The notes beneath the pieces are model-generated. The model had not been told where the DNA came from. It saw only the letters and a program-made list of their open reading frames with translations, and did no database searches. From the NCBI GenBank assembly GCA_016793865.1, contig JAEULJ010000007.1, positions 372,001-436,000 of the forward strand: DNA of 64,000 nt, read 5' to 3'. The position numbers and the translations under genes were made by a program. Shown here piece by piece: positions 8,179-16,743 of the stretch. The stretch comes from Altererythrobacter sp. GTDB lineage: Bacteria > Pseudomonadota > Alphaproteobacteria > Sphingomonadales > Sphingomonadaceae. Position 1 is the first letter of the stretch. The number at the start of each line of letters is the position of its first letter.

Positions 8179-10266
8179 ATGATCGCCTTCGCGCTCTACG
8201 GCGCGACCGCCGTCCTGTGTGCCGTAATGGCGCTTGTCGTGTTGCGCACGGGCGGCGCGGCCCGGGCGGACCGCCGGGCGACCGGCCTTGCGCTGGCTGT
8301 CACGGCGCTATGGTCCGGCGCCGTCGCAGCGCTGGGCGCGGATACGACGCTCGCCTGGTCGCTCGAGGTCGCCCGAAACCTGGCATGGATATTCGCCCTC
8401 TTCCGGCATTTCGCCAATGATGGCCGCGCAGATCGCCTGCGGCTCGTGCGCCAGGTGGTCGCGGCGCTGATGATGGCCGAGGGGCTGCATTTCGTGCTGC
8501 TCGCCAGCAGTTGGGGGAGCGGCCAGATCGAGACTTCGGCGCTGCTCGGGATGCTGGTGGCGGTGGGATCGCTGTTCCTGGTCCACAATCTCGTCGTTGG
8601 CGCTTCGCCCAGTTCGCGCCGTCTCATGGCGTGGAACAGCGGCGGATTGGCGCTGTTCTGGCTGTTCGAGCTCAACCTCGATACCATCGCCTATCTGACC
8701 GGAAGTGCTGTCTTCGGGCTCGATATCCTGCGCGCCCTCGTCGTGGCGGCGGTGGCGGTGGCCTTCGGGATCGGCGCGGCGCAGGGCTCCTCGGGGCTTA
8801 CCTTCCGCCCGTCGAGGACCGTTGCCTTCAGTACGTTGTCGCTGGGTGTTCTGGCGGTCTATTTCATCGCCATGGTGTGGCTCGCCGGGGGCGCGGCCCG
8901 CATGGCCGGGGAGCTGGCCCGGCTGACCCAGGTGGGCTTTCTCCTCCTTGCCGCCACCGCCGCGCTGGTCTGGCTGCCATCGCCGCGGCTGCGCGGGACC
9001 GCTCGTGTGCTGGCGCTCAAGCACCTGTTCAAGCACCGTTACGATTATCGCGAGGAATGGCTGCGCTTCACCGGTACGCTGGCGAGCGCGAAGGAAAGCG
9101 GTGCCGGCCTGCACGAGCGCGCCGTCCAGTCGCTGGCCGATATCACCGACAGCCCGGCCGGACTGCTGCTGATGCCAACACCGGATGGCGACCTGGCGCT
9201 GGGCGCGCAATGGCGCTGGCCAGACGCGGAGGTGCCGCCACGCGCGCTTCCCCAGGCTCTGGTCCGGCTGCTCGAACGGCACATGCTGATCATCGACCTC
9301 GACGAGGTCCGCAGGGGTATCGACCGCTTCGGCGAGGCGGAGCTGATCCCCGCCTGGTTGCGCGAGGAACCCGGCGCCTGGGCGGGCGTGCCGCTGCTGC
9401 ACCAGGATCGCCTGGTCGGCTTCGCCGTCCTGTCGCGCCCGCAGATAGCGCGGCGGCTCGACTGGGAGGACTTCGATCTCCTGGCCATCGCCGGCCGCCA
9501 GGTCGCCAGCTATCTCGCCGAATACGCCAGCCAGGAGGCTTTGCAGGACGCCGCCCGCTTCGACGAATTCAACCGGCGGATGGCCTTCGTGATGCACGAC
9601 ATCAAGAACCTGTCCAGCCAGCTTGGACTGCTGGCGCGCAACGCCGAGCGGCACGCGGAGAATCCGGAGTTTCGCAAGGATATGCTGCTGACGCTGCGTA
9701 ACAGTGCCGACAAGCTGGATGCGCTGGTTGCGCGCCTCGGCCGCTACGGCAGCCGCGCTGCCCCCGCCGCGGAGACCGTGGACCTGGGCGCGCTGGCCCG
9801 TACGCTGGCGACGCGCGCGGGGCCTGGCAGGCAGCTCGAGATACTCGGCGAGGCGCATTGCGCGGTTCTGGGCAACGAGGAGATGCTGGAGCAGGCGCTG
9901 ACGCATCTGGTGCAGAATGCCTTCGACGCCAGCGCACCGGGCGTGCCGGTCATGGTGGAAGTTGCCACCAACGGGCTGCGCGGCACGATTGCGATCGTCG
10001 ACGCCGGGCACGGCATGTCGGCGCAGTTCATGCGCTCCGACCTGTTCCGCCCATTCGTCTCGACCAAGGAAGGCGGCTTCGGCATCGGCGTGTGCGAGGC
10101 ACGCGAGCATGCGCGCGCCATGGGCGGGCGTCTCGAAGTCGAATCGCGCGAAGGCGTGGGATCGCGCTTCACCATCAGCCTGCCGCTGGCGGAGGCTTCG
10201 CGCCTCATCGCCGGTCGCGCCGCCGGGCGATTGCCCGCCATTCCCACCGACGAAAAGGCCGCCTGA
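8179..10266 (+). CDS. prsK: PEP-CTERM system sensor histidine kinase PrsK
   Basis: Membrane histidine kinase of the PrsK family, which partners PrsR in bacteria that use exosortase/PEP-CTERM protein sorting. The N-terminal 280 residues or so form seven to eight hydrophobic helices. A GAF-like region (about 300-450) follows, then a histidine-phosphorylation segment FVMHDIKN with His473, then an ATPase domain with NAFDAS, DAGHGM and a glycine-rich GGFGIGV loop. The length of 695 residues is normal. Its stop overlaps the start of prsR by one base (TGATG), so the two are translationally coupled. No exosortase or EPS genes lie beside it here, although a PEP-CTERM protein gene lies at 44-45 kb. Confidence 0.93.
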   Translation: MIAFALYGATAVLCAVMALVVLRTGGAARADRRATGLALAVTALWSGAVAALGADTTLAWSLEVARNLAWIFALFRHFANDGRADRLRLVRQVVAALMMAEGLHFVLLASSWGSGQIETSALLGMLVAVGSLFLVHNLVVGASPSSRRLMAWNSGGLALFWLFELNLDTIAYLTGSAVFGLDILRALVVAAVAVAFGIGAAQGSSGLTFRPSRTVAFSTLSLGVLAVYFIAMVWLAGGAARMAGELARLTQVGFLLLAATAALVWLPSPRLRGTARVLALKHLFKHRYDYREEWLRFTGTLASAKESGAGLHERAVQSLADITDSPAGLLLMPTPDGDLALGAQWRWPDAEVPPRALPQALVRLLERHMLIIDLDEVRRGIDRFGEAELIPAWLREEPGAWAGVPLLHQDRLVGFAVLSRPQIARRLDWEDFDLLAIAGRQVASYLAEYASQEALQDAARFDEFNRRMAFVMHDIKNLSSQLGLLARNAERHAENPEFRKDMLLTLRNSADKLDALVARLGRYGSRAAPAAETVDLGALARTLATRAGPGRQLEILGEAHCAVLGNEEMLEQALTHLVQNAFDASAPGVPVMVEVATNGLRGTIAIVDAGHGMSAQFMRSDLFRPFVSTKEGGFGIGVCEAREHARAMGGRLEVESREGVGSRFTISLPLAEASRLIAGRAAGRLPAIPTDEKAA

Positions 10267-11633
10267 TGCCGGAATCCAAGCCGAAGCTGCTCGTCATCGA
10301 GGACGACAAGGGCCTCCAGGCGCAGCTCAAATGGGCCTATGACGATTTCGAGGTGGTGATCGCGGGCGATCGCGCTTCGGCGCTGGCGGCGCTGCGGGCC
10401 GATGTGCCGGCGGTGGTCACGCTCGACCTCGGCCTGCCGCCCGATCCGGATGGAACCAGCGAAGGTTTCGCCGTGCTTGACGCGATCATGGCACTCAAGC
10501 CCGATACCAAGGTCATCGTCGCATCGGGGCACGGCGCGCATGAGAGCGCGCTGGAGGCGATCGCGCGCGGAGCTTACGATTTCTATCGCAAGCCACTCGA
10601 GATCGACACGCTGGGCCTGATCGTGCAGCGCGCGTTCCAGCTTCACGCCATCGAAACGGAGAACCGCCGCCTTGCCGAACGCGCGGGCGAGGACCGGGCG
10701 GTGCTCGGCCAGCTCATCACCGCTGCCCCGGAAATGCTCAAGGTCGCCCGCATGATCGAACGCGTCGCCGATGCCTCGGTGTCGGTGATGCTGCTCGGTG
10801 CCAGCGGGACAGGCAAGGAACTCCTGGCGCGCGGGGTGCATGATTCCAGCGCCCGTGCCGCGGGTTCCTTCGTGGCGATCAATTGCGCGGCGATCCCAGA
10901 AAACCTGCTCGAAAGCGAGCTGTTCGGGCATGAGAAGGGCGCTTTCACCGGTGCAATCAAGACCACCGAGGGCAAGATCGAACTGGCCGCCGGGGGCACG
11001 CTCTTCCTCGACGAGGTGGGCGACATCCCCCTGGCGCTCCAGGTCAAGCTTCTGCGCTTCCTGCAGGAACGCACCATCGAGCGGATCGGCGGGCGCAAGG
11101 CGATCGCGGTGGACACGCGCATCGTATGCGCCACGCACCAGAACCTGGAGGCGATGATCGCAGCCGGCACCTTCCGCGAGGATCTGTTCTATCGCCTCGC
11201 CGAGATCGTGGTGCGGATACCCACGCTGGCGGAACGACCGGGAGATGCGGTGCTGCTGGCCAAGCATTTCCTCGCCCGCTTCTCCCGCGAGATGAACCCG
11301 AAGCTCAAGGGCTTCGCGCCCGATGCACTCGCGGCGATCGACGGCTGGGGCTGGCCGGGCAATGTGCGCGAGCTGGAAAACAGGGTGAAGCGCGCGGTCA
11401 TCATGGCGGAAGGCAAGCTGGTCGGCGCCGAGGATCTGGACCTTGCGGAATCGGATGCCGCCGAGGAGGACGCGCTCAACCTGAAGGCGGCGCGCGAGCA
11501 CGCCGACCGGCGGATGATCCGCCAGGCGCTAGCCCGTACCCAGGGCAATATCTCGAGCACGGCCAAGATGCTCGGGATCAGCCGTCCAACGCTCTACGAC
11601 CTATTGAAACAATACGACATTCATCCGCAATAA
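10266..11633 (+). CDS. prsR: PEP-CTERM system sigma-54-dependent response regulator PrsR
   Basis: Response regulator and sigma-54 activator. The ATG at 10266 shares a base with the prsK stop. Domains in order: a receiver with phospho-acceptor Asp54 (VVTLDLGLPPD), an AAA+ domain with Walker A GASGTGKE (178-185), the sigma-54 contact loop GAFTGA (225-230) and Walker B GGTLFLDEVGD, then a Fis-type helix-turn-helix at the C-terminus (NISSTAKMLGISRPTLYDLL). The 455-residue length is normal. Known PrsR proteins activate genes for PEP-CTERM proteins with RpoN. The PEP-CTERM lectin gene at 44 kb is a candidate target, but I found no convincing -24/-12 promoter ahead of it. Confidence 0.94.
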   Translation: MPESKPKLLVIEDDKGLQAQLKWAYDDFEVVIAGDRASALAALRADVPAVVTLDLGLPPDPDGTSEGFAVLDAIMALKPDTKVIVASGHGAHESALEAIARGAYDFYRKPLEIDTLGLIVQRAFQLHAIETENRRLAERAGEDRAVLGQLITAAPEMLKVARMIERVADASVSVMLLGASGTGKELLARGVHDSSARAAGSFVAINCAAIPENLLESELFGHEKGAFTGAIKTTEGKIELAAGGTLFLDEVGDIPLALQVKLLRFLQERTIERIGGRKAIAVDTRIVCATHQNLEAMIAAGTFREDLFYRLAEIVVRIPTLAERPGDAVLLAKHFLARFSREMNPKLKGFAPDALAAIDGWGWPGNVRELENRVKRAVIMAEGKLVGAEDLDLAESDAAEEDALNLKAAREHADRRMIRQALARTQGNISSTAKMLGISRPTLYDLLKQYDIHPQ

Positions 11634-11654
11634 GGGCCGTGCGCCGCCGGAACC

Positions 11655-12719
11655 TCAGTGCTCGGCGGAGCTGTGGTCGGGATGGCGCTTGTTGAAGCGC
11701 ACCGACCACCACAGCGACAGCCCGATCAGAACCGCGCCGATTACCCCGGTGATGGTTTCCGGGATATGCCAGCGGGCCGAGGCGAGCATGATCCCGCCCA
11801 GGGCGATGATGGCCCAGAACGCGCCGTGCTCGAGATAGCGATAGGCGGCCAGCGTGCCCTGACGTACGAGGTGAATGGTCATCGAGCGCACGAACATCGC
11901 CCCGATCGACAGGCCCAGCGCGATCACCACCATGTTGTTCGAAAGCGCGAAGGCGCCGATCACGCCGTCGAAGCTGAAGCTGGCGTCCAGGACGTTGAGA
12001 TAGAGAAAGCCCCCGAGCCCGCTGCGCACCGCCGCGCCCGCCACACGCTTCTTCTCCTCGCTGATCTCGAGAATGGTGTTGAGCCCTTCCACCGCGATGA
12101 AGGTGACGAGGCCCAGAATGCCCGCGACCAGGAAGGTCAGTGCATCGGCCGCGGGCAACAGGCTGGAAATGCCCCACAGCACCAGCAGAAGCAGGGCGAT
12201 CTCGGCCGCCGGAAGCGCGGCAAACTTGTGGAGCTGTTCCTCGATCCACCGGATCCAGTGGATGTCCTTGTCTTGATCGAAGAAGAATTTCAGCCCCACC
12301 ATCGCCAGGAACGCCCCGCCGAAGCCGGCGATGCCGACATGCGCGCCGCTGACGATGCGCTCGTACTCGACCGGATCGTCGAGCGAGAGCCTGACGGCCT
12401 GCATCGGCCCGATCCCGGCGGCTATCGCGACGATGGCCAGCGGGAAGACGATCCGCATCCCGAACACCGCGAAGGCGATGCCCCAGGTCAGGAAGCGCTT
12501 CTGCCACACCTCGTCCATTTCCTTGAGCACCGAGGCGTTTACCACCGCATTGTCGAAGCTCAGCGAGATTTCGAGGATCGAGAGCACGAAGACGATCCAC
12601 AGCACCTGCGCCATGCCGCCCAGACTGCCGGTGCTCTCGAACCCGTACCAGGCCGCGAGCGCAAGGCAGGCGGCCATGAACAGGAACGAGAAGGTGTAAT
12701 GCCTGAGGGCTTCGCGCAT
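11655..12719 (-). CDS. DUF475 / TerC-like integral membrane protein
   Basis: Multi-pass inner-membrane protein of the DUF475 family, related to TerC. I start it at the ATG at 12719; the frame extends upstream, but only into arginine-rich antisense of panB. It has about nine hydrophobic helices and the acidic TerC-type signatures SFDNAVVNASV near residue 50 and DASFSFDGVIGAFALSNN near 235, whose Asp and Asn residues are the likely metal-binding positions. The 354-residue length fits the family. It lies 8 bases after the panB stop and so probably shares that transcript. TerC-like proteins are linked to metal (Mn or tellurium) homeostasis; the role here is unproven. Confidence 0.85.
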   Translation of the reverse strand: MREALRHYTFSFLFMAACLALAAWYGFESTGSLGGMAQVLWIVFVLSILEISLSFDNAVVNASVLKEMDEVWQKRFLTWGIAFAVFGMRIVFPLAIVAIAAGIGPMQAVRLSLDDPVEYERIVSGAHVGIAGFGGAFLAMVGLKFFFDQDKDIHWIRWIEEQLHKFAALPAAEIALLLLVLWGISSLLPAADALTFLVAGILGLVTFIAVEGLNTILEISEEKKRVAGAAVRSGLGGFLYLNVLDASFSFDGVIGAFALSNNMVVIALGLSIGAMFVRSMTIHLVRQGTLAAYRYLEHGAFWAIIALGGIMLASARWHIPETITGVIGAVLIGLSLWWSVRFNKRHPDHSSAEH

Positions 12720-12727
12720 CGGGTGAA

Positions 12728-13600
12728 TCAGTCTTTCGGCTGGTAGGTGTGGTCGGGCGTCGGGAAGGCGCGGGCGCGCACTTCGGCGGCATAGGTCGCG
12801 GCGGCGTCGGACACGACCTGCGCCAGATTTTCGTACCGCTTCACGAAGCGCGGCACGCGCTCGAACATGCCGAGCATGTCTTCGGTCACCAGCACCTGCC
12901 CATCGCATTGCGCGCTGGCGCCGATCCCGATCACGGGGATTTCAAGCGATGCGGTCATCGCCACCGCGATCGGTTCCACCACCCCTTCCGCCACCACGGC
13001 GAAAGCGCCGGCGTTCGCCACCGCCTGCCCGTCGGCGATGATCTTCTCATGCTCGCGCTGGCTGCGCCCGCGCGCGCCATATCCGCCCAGCATGTTCACC
13101 GCCTGCGGAGTGAGGCCGACATGCGCCATCACCGGAATGCCGCGGCCCGAAAGGAAGGCGATCGTCTCGGCCATCGCCTGGCCGCCTTCGAGCTTGACCG
13201 CCGCGCAGCCGGTTTCGGCCATGATGCGGCTGGCGGAAGCGAAGGCCTGCTCGGGCGACGCCTCGTAGCTGCCGAAGGGCATGTCCACGATCACCAGCGC
13301 GCGATAGCTGCCGCGCACCACCGCGGCACCATGCGCGATCATCATCTCCATCGTGACCGAAAGCGTGGAGGGCAGGCCGTAGATCACTTGGCCGAGCGAA
13401 TCCCCGACCAGCAGCATATCGCAATGGGCGTCCAGCAACTGCGCCTGGCGCGCCGTATAGGCGGTAAGCATCACCAGCGGCTCTTTGGTCACGCCAGCTT
13501 GCTTGTGATCGCGGATCGCCGGCACGGTCAGCCGCTTCCTTGGCTGCGGAGTCGGCGTGGCGCGGCTGGTCGCTGTATCGAGCTGGAAGGTGGTGGACAT
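12728..13600 (-). CDS. panB: 3-methyl-2-oxobutanoate hydroxymethyltransferase
   Basis: Cytosolic enzyme adding a hydroxymethyl group from methylene-tetrahydrofolate to alpha-ketoisovalerate, the first step to pantothenate and coenzyme A. Family motifs are all present: [44 protein letters not shown] and PVIGIGAS. At 290 residues it is slightly longer than usual because of a Thr/Pro-rich N-terminal tail of about 20 residues before RKRLTVPAI. It is followed after 8 bases by the DUF475 gene and is divergent from an amino-acid permease gene. No panC is visible in the window. Confidence 0.97.
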   Translation of the reverse strand: MSTTFQLDTATSRATPTPQPRKRLTVPAIRDHKQAGVTKEPLVMLTAYTARQAQLLDAHCDMLLVGDSLGQVIYGLPSTLSVTMEMMIAHGAAVVRGSYRALVIVDMPFGSYEASPEQAFASASRIMAETGCAAVKLEGGQAMAETIAFLSGRGIPVMAHVGLTPQAVNMLGGYGARGRSQREHEKIIADGQAVANAGAFAVVAEGVVEPIAVAMTASLEIPVIGIGASAQCDGQVLVTEDMLGMFERVPRFVKRYENLAQVVSDAAATYAAEVRARAFPTPDHTYQPKD

Positions 13601-13753
13601 GGTTTCGCGCCTCTACACAGCGCGCGGGTCCGGGGAAAGCCGCGACATTGCGCCGTGTTCGCACTTGTAATGCAGCCGTCATCCGTTAGCTTCGTGGCCC
13701 ATTCCGGACCTGCGCGATTGCGCGGCGTTCATCGGGGAAGGGGTTTCGCGTAC

Positions 13754-15307
13754 ATGATACTGGACCGGGTAAAGCCGCTCGACGCCATTCTGGCGACCGC
13801 AGAGAAGAAATCGCTGCATCGGACGCTGGGCGCCTTCCAGCTCACGATGTTGGGAGTGGGCGCGATCATCGGCACGGGCATCTTCGTGCTGACCGCCGAA
13901 GCCGCGCAAAAGGCCGGCCCGGGAATGATGGTCGCGTTCATCATCGCCGGGCTGGTCTGCGCGGTGGCCGCGCTCTGCTATGCCGAGATGGCATCGATGG
14001 TTCCGGTTTCGGGATCGGCCTATACCTACAGCTATGCCGTCATGGGCGAACTTCTCGCCTGGATGGTGGGCTGGGCGCTGATCCTGGAATACACCGTCGC
14101 TGCCGGCGCGGTATCGGTGGGCTGGTCGGGCTATTTCGTCGGATTGCTGCGGGAATTCCTCGGGATTGATTTACCTGCCGCGTGGACGCTGGGGCCGATC
14201 GACGGCGGAATCATGAATGTCCCGGCCTTCCTGATCGCGCTGCTCGTCACCTGGCTGCTCATCATCGGCACTCGCGAGAGCGCCATGGTCAACGCCGTGC
14301 TGGTGGCGGTGAAGGTGGCGGCGCTCACGCTGTTCGTCGTGCTCGCGCTTCCGGTAATGAATGCCGAGAATTTCGAACCCTTCGCACCGCTCGGATTCGC
14401 CGGTATTTCGGCAGCGGCGGCGTCCATCTTCTTCGCCTATGTCGGGTTCGACGCGGTCTCTACCGCGGCGGAGGAGACTAAGAATCCGCAGCGCAACATG
14501 CCGATCGGCCTGATCGGCAGCCTCGCGATCTGCACCATCTTCTATCTGCTGGTGGCGGCAGGCGTGATCGGAACGGTAGGCGCGCAGCCGCTGCTCGATG
14601 CACAGGGCAACGGCATTCCGGCCGGCAGCAGCGAGCTTACCGCGGCGTGTGCCGGGCTGGCGACGGAAGCGGTCGTCTGCTCCAAGGAAGCGCTGGCGTG
14701 GACGCTGCGCGAGATCGGGTGGCAGCAGATCGGCAATCTTGTCGGTCTCGCCGCCGGGCTGGCGCTGCCTTCGGTGGTCCTGATGATGATGTTCGGCCAG
14801 ACCCGCATTTTCTTCGTGATGAGCCGCGACGGCCTGCTTCCGGAGGCGCTCAGCAAGGTCCATCCCAAGTACAAGACACCGCATGTCGTGACCATAATCA
14901 CCGGTGTCTTCGTGGCGTTCTTCGCGGCCCTTTTCCCGGTCGGCGCCCTGGCGGACATATCGAATTCGGGAACGCTGTTCGCCTTCGCGATGGTGGCTTT
15001 CGCGGTGCTGATGCTGCGGCGAACGGATCCGAACAGGGTCCGCCCGTTCCGCACGCCAGCCATCATGGTTGTGGCACCGCTGGCAATCGCCGGTTGCCTG
15101 TATCTCTTCTTCAGCCTTTCGGGTTACACCCTGGCGCTGTTTGCCGGCTGGGCGGTGATCGGGCTCATCGTGTACTTCGGCTATAGCCGCAGCCGCAGCC
15201 ATGTGGGGCGGGGCATCGTCGATGTTCACGAGGATGACGCCGGCATTCCCCCGCAACCCGTTCCCCCGCTGCCCGGCGTGCCGACGCCAGGGGGCAAGGA
15301 CGCCTGA
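13754..15307 (+). CDS. APC-family amino-acid permease
   Basis: Inner-membrane transporter of the cationic amino-acid group (YfnA-like). The ATG at 13754 follows a GGGGAAGGGG site. The 517-residue protein opens with LGAFQLTMLGVGAIIGTGIF, the classic first-helix signature with its GAIIGTG unwound segment. About twelve hydrophobic helices follow, and YVGFDAVSTAAEETKNP in the middle is typical of the family. The C-terminal tail is Pro-rich and cytosolic. An insert of about 45 residues with two cysteines (TAACAGLATEAVVCSK) lies between helices 7 and 8. The transported amino acid cannot be told from sequence. A strong hairpin terminator follows. Confidence 0.9.
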   Translation: MILDRVKPLDAILATAEKKSLHRTLGAFQLTMLGVGAIIGTGIFVLTAEAAQKAGPGMMVAFIIAGLVCAVAALCYAEMASMVPVSGSAYTYSYAVMGELLAWMVGWALILEYTVAAGAVSVGWSGYFVGLLREFLGIDLPAAWTLGPIDGGIMNVPAFLIALLVTWLLIIGTRESAMVNAVLVAVKVAALTLFVVLALPVMNAENFEPFAPLGFAGISAAAASIFFAYVGFDAVSTAAEETKNPQRNMPIGLIGSLAICTIFYLLVAAGVIGTVGAQPLLDAQGNGIPAGSSELTAACAGLATEAVVCSKEALAWTLREIGWQQIGNLVGLAAGLALPSVVLMMMFGQTRIFFVMSRDGLLPEALSKVHPKYKTPHVVTIITGVFVAFFAALFPVGALADISNSGTLFAFAMVAFAVLMLRRTDPNRVRPFRTPAIMVVAPLAIAGCLYLFFSLSGYTLALFAGWAVIGLIVYFGYSRSRSHVGRGIVDVHEDDAGIPPQPVPPLPGVPTPGGKDA

Positions 15308-15313
15308 TCCGGC

Positions 15314-15355
15314 GTTGACCAAGACACGTTGACCAAAACACGCTGACCAAGACGA
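15314..15355. repeat. Three tandem 14-base repeats
   Basis: GTTGACCAAGACAC, GTTGACCAAAACAC and GCTGACCAAGACGA lie head to tail between the permease stop and its terminator hairpin. The copies differ at one to four positions. No function is evident. Confidence 0.75.
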
Positions 15356-15388
15356 AAGGGCCGCCCCTCGCCAGAGGAGCGGCCCTTT
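15355..15388. terminator. Strong bidirectional terminator hairpin
   Basis: AAAGGGCCGC (15355-15364) pairs perfectly with GCGGCCCTTT (15379-15388), extended inside by CCTC/GAGG around a GCCA loop. A-rich and T-rich ends sit on both sides, which suits the two convergent genes. Confidence 0.85.
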
Positions 15389-15405
15389 CCTTTACCGCAG
15401 TGCGA

Positions 15406-15891
15406 TCAGAGGCTGGTTTCCTTGACGTGCCGTTCCTCGGCCTCGTCCTCGACATACATACCGAGCGCCATCCTGGCCGTGTTGAGTAAGCCAATGTCGC
15501 CGTCCCAGATCTCGGCGCTGCCAAGATCCATCCGCAGGAACAGCAGGTCGGGATCGGCCTTGCCCTCGTCGTACCAGGCGGCGACGAAGTTGTTCCAGAA
15601 CTGGTCGAAGCGCTCCTGGCTGGTCTCGCGCGCCAGCGTGCCGTCGAAGCGGGCGAACATCTCGTGGCCCTTGCCCTGGAAGGTGGCGGTAACGGGGCCA
15701 AGCGCGGCGAAGGCGCTTTTGGTGTGGGTGAAGAACCAGATCGCGCTGCTGGCGTCCTTGTCTAGCTGGGGGCTCATCGGCACGGCCGATCCGCTGTCTC
15801 CACTTCGCTGGAGGAACAGGAAGGGCGAATCGGCCAGCGCCTTCCAGAACTTTGCCTTGAGCTCATCGGGGTTGCCTGCAGCTTGCTTCAT
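15406..15891 (-). CDS. Pyridoxamine 5'-phosphate oxidase-like general stress protein
   Basis: A 161-residue cytosolic protein of the split beta-barrel flavin-binding group (general stress protein 26 type). Visible support is the opening LKAKFWKALADSPFLFLQ, the central SSAIWFFTHTKSAF and a conserved-looking WNNFVAAWYDEGKADPDLLFLRMD. I prefer the ATG at 15891, preceded by AAAGGA with a six-base gap. The ATG at 15906, five codons upstream with a GGAG nine bases before it, is also possible. The intergenic spacer is shared with imuA, so SOS control is conceivable but not shown. Flavin or coenzyme F420 binding is inferred from the family. Confidence 0.8.
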   Translation of the reverse strand: MKQAAGNPDELKAKFWKALADSPFLFLQRSGDSGSAVPMSPQLDKDASSAIWFFTHTKSAFAALGPVTATFQGKGHEMFARFDGTLARETSQERFDQFWNNFVAAWYDEGKADPDLLFLRMDLGSAEIWDGDIGLLNTARMALGMYVEDEAEERHVKETSL

Positions 15892-15968
15892 CACGAATCC
15901 TTTCATGTGTTGAAGCTCCAATGAGCGAGACGGTGGTTCGCTCCCCGATTGCGATAGAGGAATAATTA

Positions 15969-15983
15969 GAACATAGGTGGAAC
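15969..15983. promoter_or_regulatory. LexA box upstream of imuA
   Basis: GAAC-N7-GAAC, the reverse complement of the alphaproteobacterial LexA site GTTC-N7-GTTC. It ends two bases before the ATG at 15986, exactly as at the second SOS operon. The spacer is ATAGGTG. GGAAC and GTTCC at 15979-15997 also form an inverted repeat. Confidence 0.85.
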
Positions 15984-15985
15984 AT

Positions 15986-16735
15986 ATGAGTCGTTCCACC
16001 ATGCCTGCGGACAAGCTTGCAGCCCCTCGCGCGCTTGCCGCCTGCAATGCCGGGCGAAGTGCCCGGTGGTGCCCGGGATTGGACGGATCAGGCAATAGCT
16101 CGTGCCATCACGAAATCTTCGCCTCCGCCTGCGAGGCAAGCGGGGCGGCCGTGGCGCTGGCACTGGCGCTGGACGGCTGGCATCACCGGCCCTGCACAAA
16201 AGCGAGCGAGGGCGAGGATCGGCGCGCGGTTTTGTGGGTGCAGACGCGCGAGGCGGCGCGGCTGACAGGGCGCCCCTATGGCGCCGGGTTGCCCGCCGAA
16301 CTGCGCCACCGGCTGGTCCATGTTCTCGCCCGCAGGCCGGAAGATGCCCTGTTCGCGCTGGAGGAGGGGGTGCGATGCCGCGACATCGCCTTCGTGCTGG
16401 GGGAGATCGGGGGCAATCCACGAGCGCTCGATTTCACCGCATCGCGCCGGCTGACGCTGGCGGCGCAGCGGCATGGCGTGCCGCTCTACCTCGTCCGGCT
16501 GGATGCGGCGCGCGATCTGTCATCGGCGCGGCTGCGCTGGCAAGTCGCCTCGGCTGTCTCGGCAGCACCCCGGTGGAATGGCCAGGCTCCCGGTGCACCC
16601 GCCTGGCACGCGGAACTGTTCCGCGCCCGCGTTCACCCGCCGGGGGAATGGCTGCTGCGGGATGAGGGCAGGGGGCTGGTGGCGGAAAGGCTTGCGGATG
16701 CGCCTGATATCTCCCCGCATGCCATCTCGGCCTAG
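15986..16735 (+). CDS. imuA: ImuA-family SOS mutagenesis protein
   Basis: RecA-like accessory protein of the ImuA-ImuB-DnaE2 mutasome, which carries out error-prone synthesis past DNA lesions. I start it at the ATG at 15986, two bases after the LexA box; the GTG at 15977 lies inside the box. The 249-residue sequence has an LWVQTREAARLTGRPYGAGL segment and an LGEIGGNPRALDFTASRRLTLAA segment matching the RecA-fold core of the family, although the Walker A region is degenerate. It is followed by imuB after 8 bases. The N-terminal 30 residues are Cys-rich and poorly conserved in appearance, so the start has some doubt. Confidence 0.88.
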   Translation: MSRSTMPADKLAAPRALAACNAGRSARWCPGLDGSGNSSCHHEIFASACEASGAAVALALALDGWHHRPCTKASEGEDRRAVLWVQTREAARLTGRPYGAGLPAELRHRLVHVLARRPEDALFALEEGVRCRDIAFVLGEIGGNPRALDFTASRRLTLAAQRHGVPLYLVRLDAARDLSSARLRWQVASAVSAAPRWNGQAPGAPAWHAELFRARVHPPGEWLLRDEGRGLVAERLADAPDISPHAISA

Positions 16736-16743
16736 CGCCGCAC

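Noticed and set aside
8308..10110. 600-codon minus-strand frame under prsK
   Set aside because: Composition is typical of an antisense shadow. prsK motifs are intact on the plus strand.
15977..15985. GTG at 15977 as the imuA start
   Set aside because: It lies inside the LexA box, and the ATG at 15986 has the same spacing to its box as the radical SAM start.
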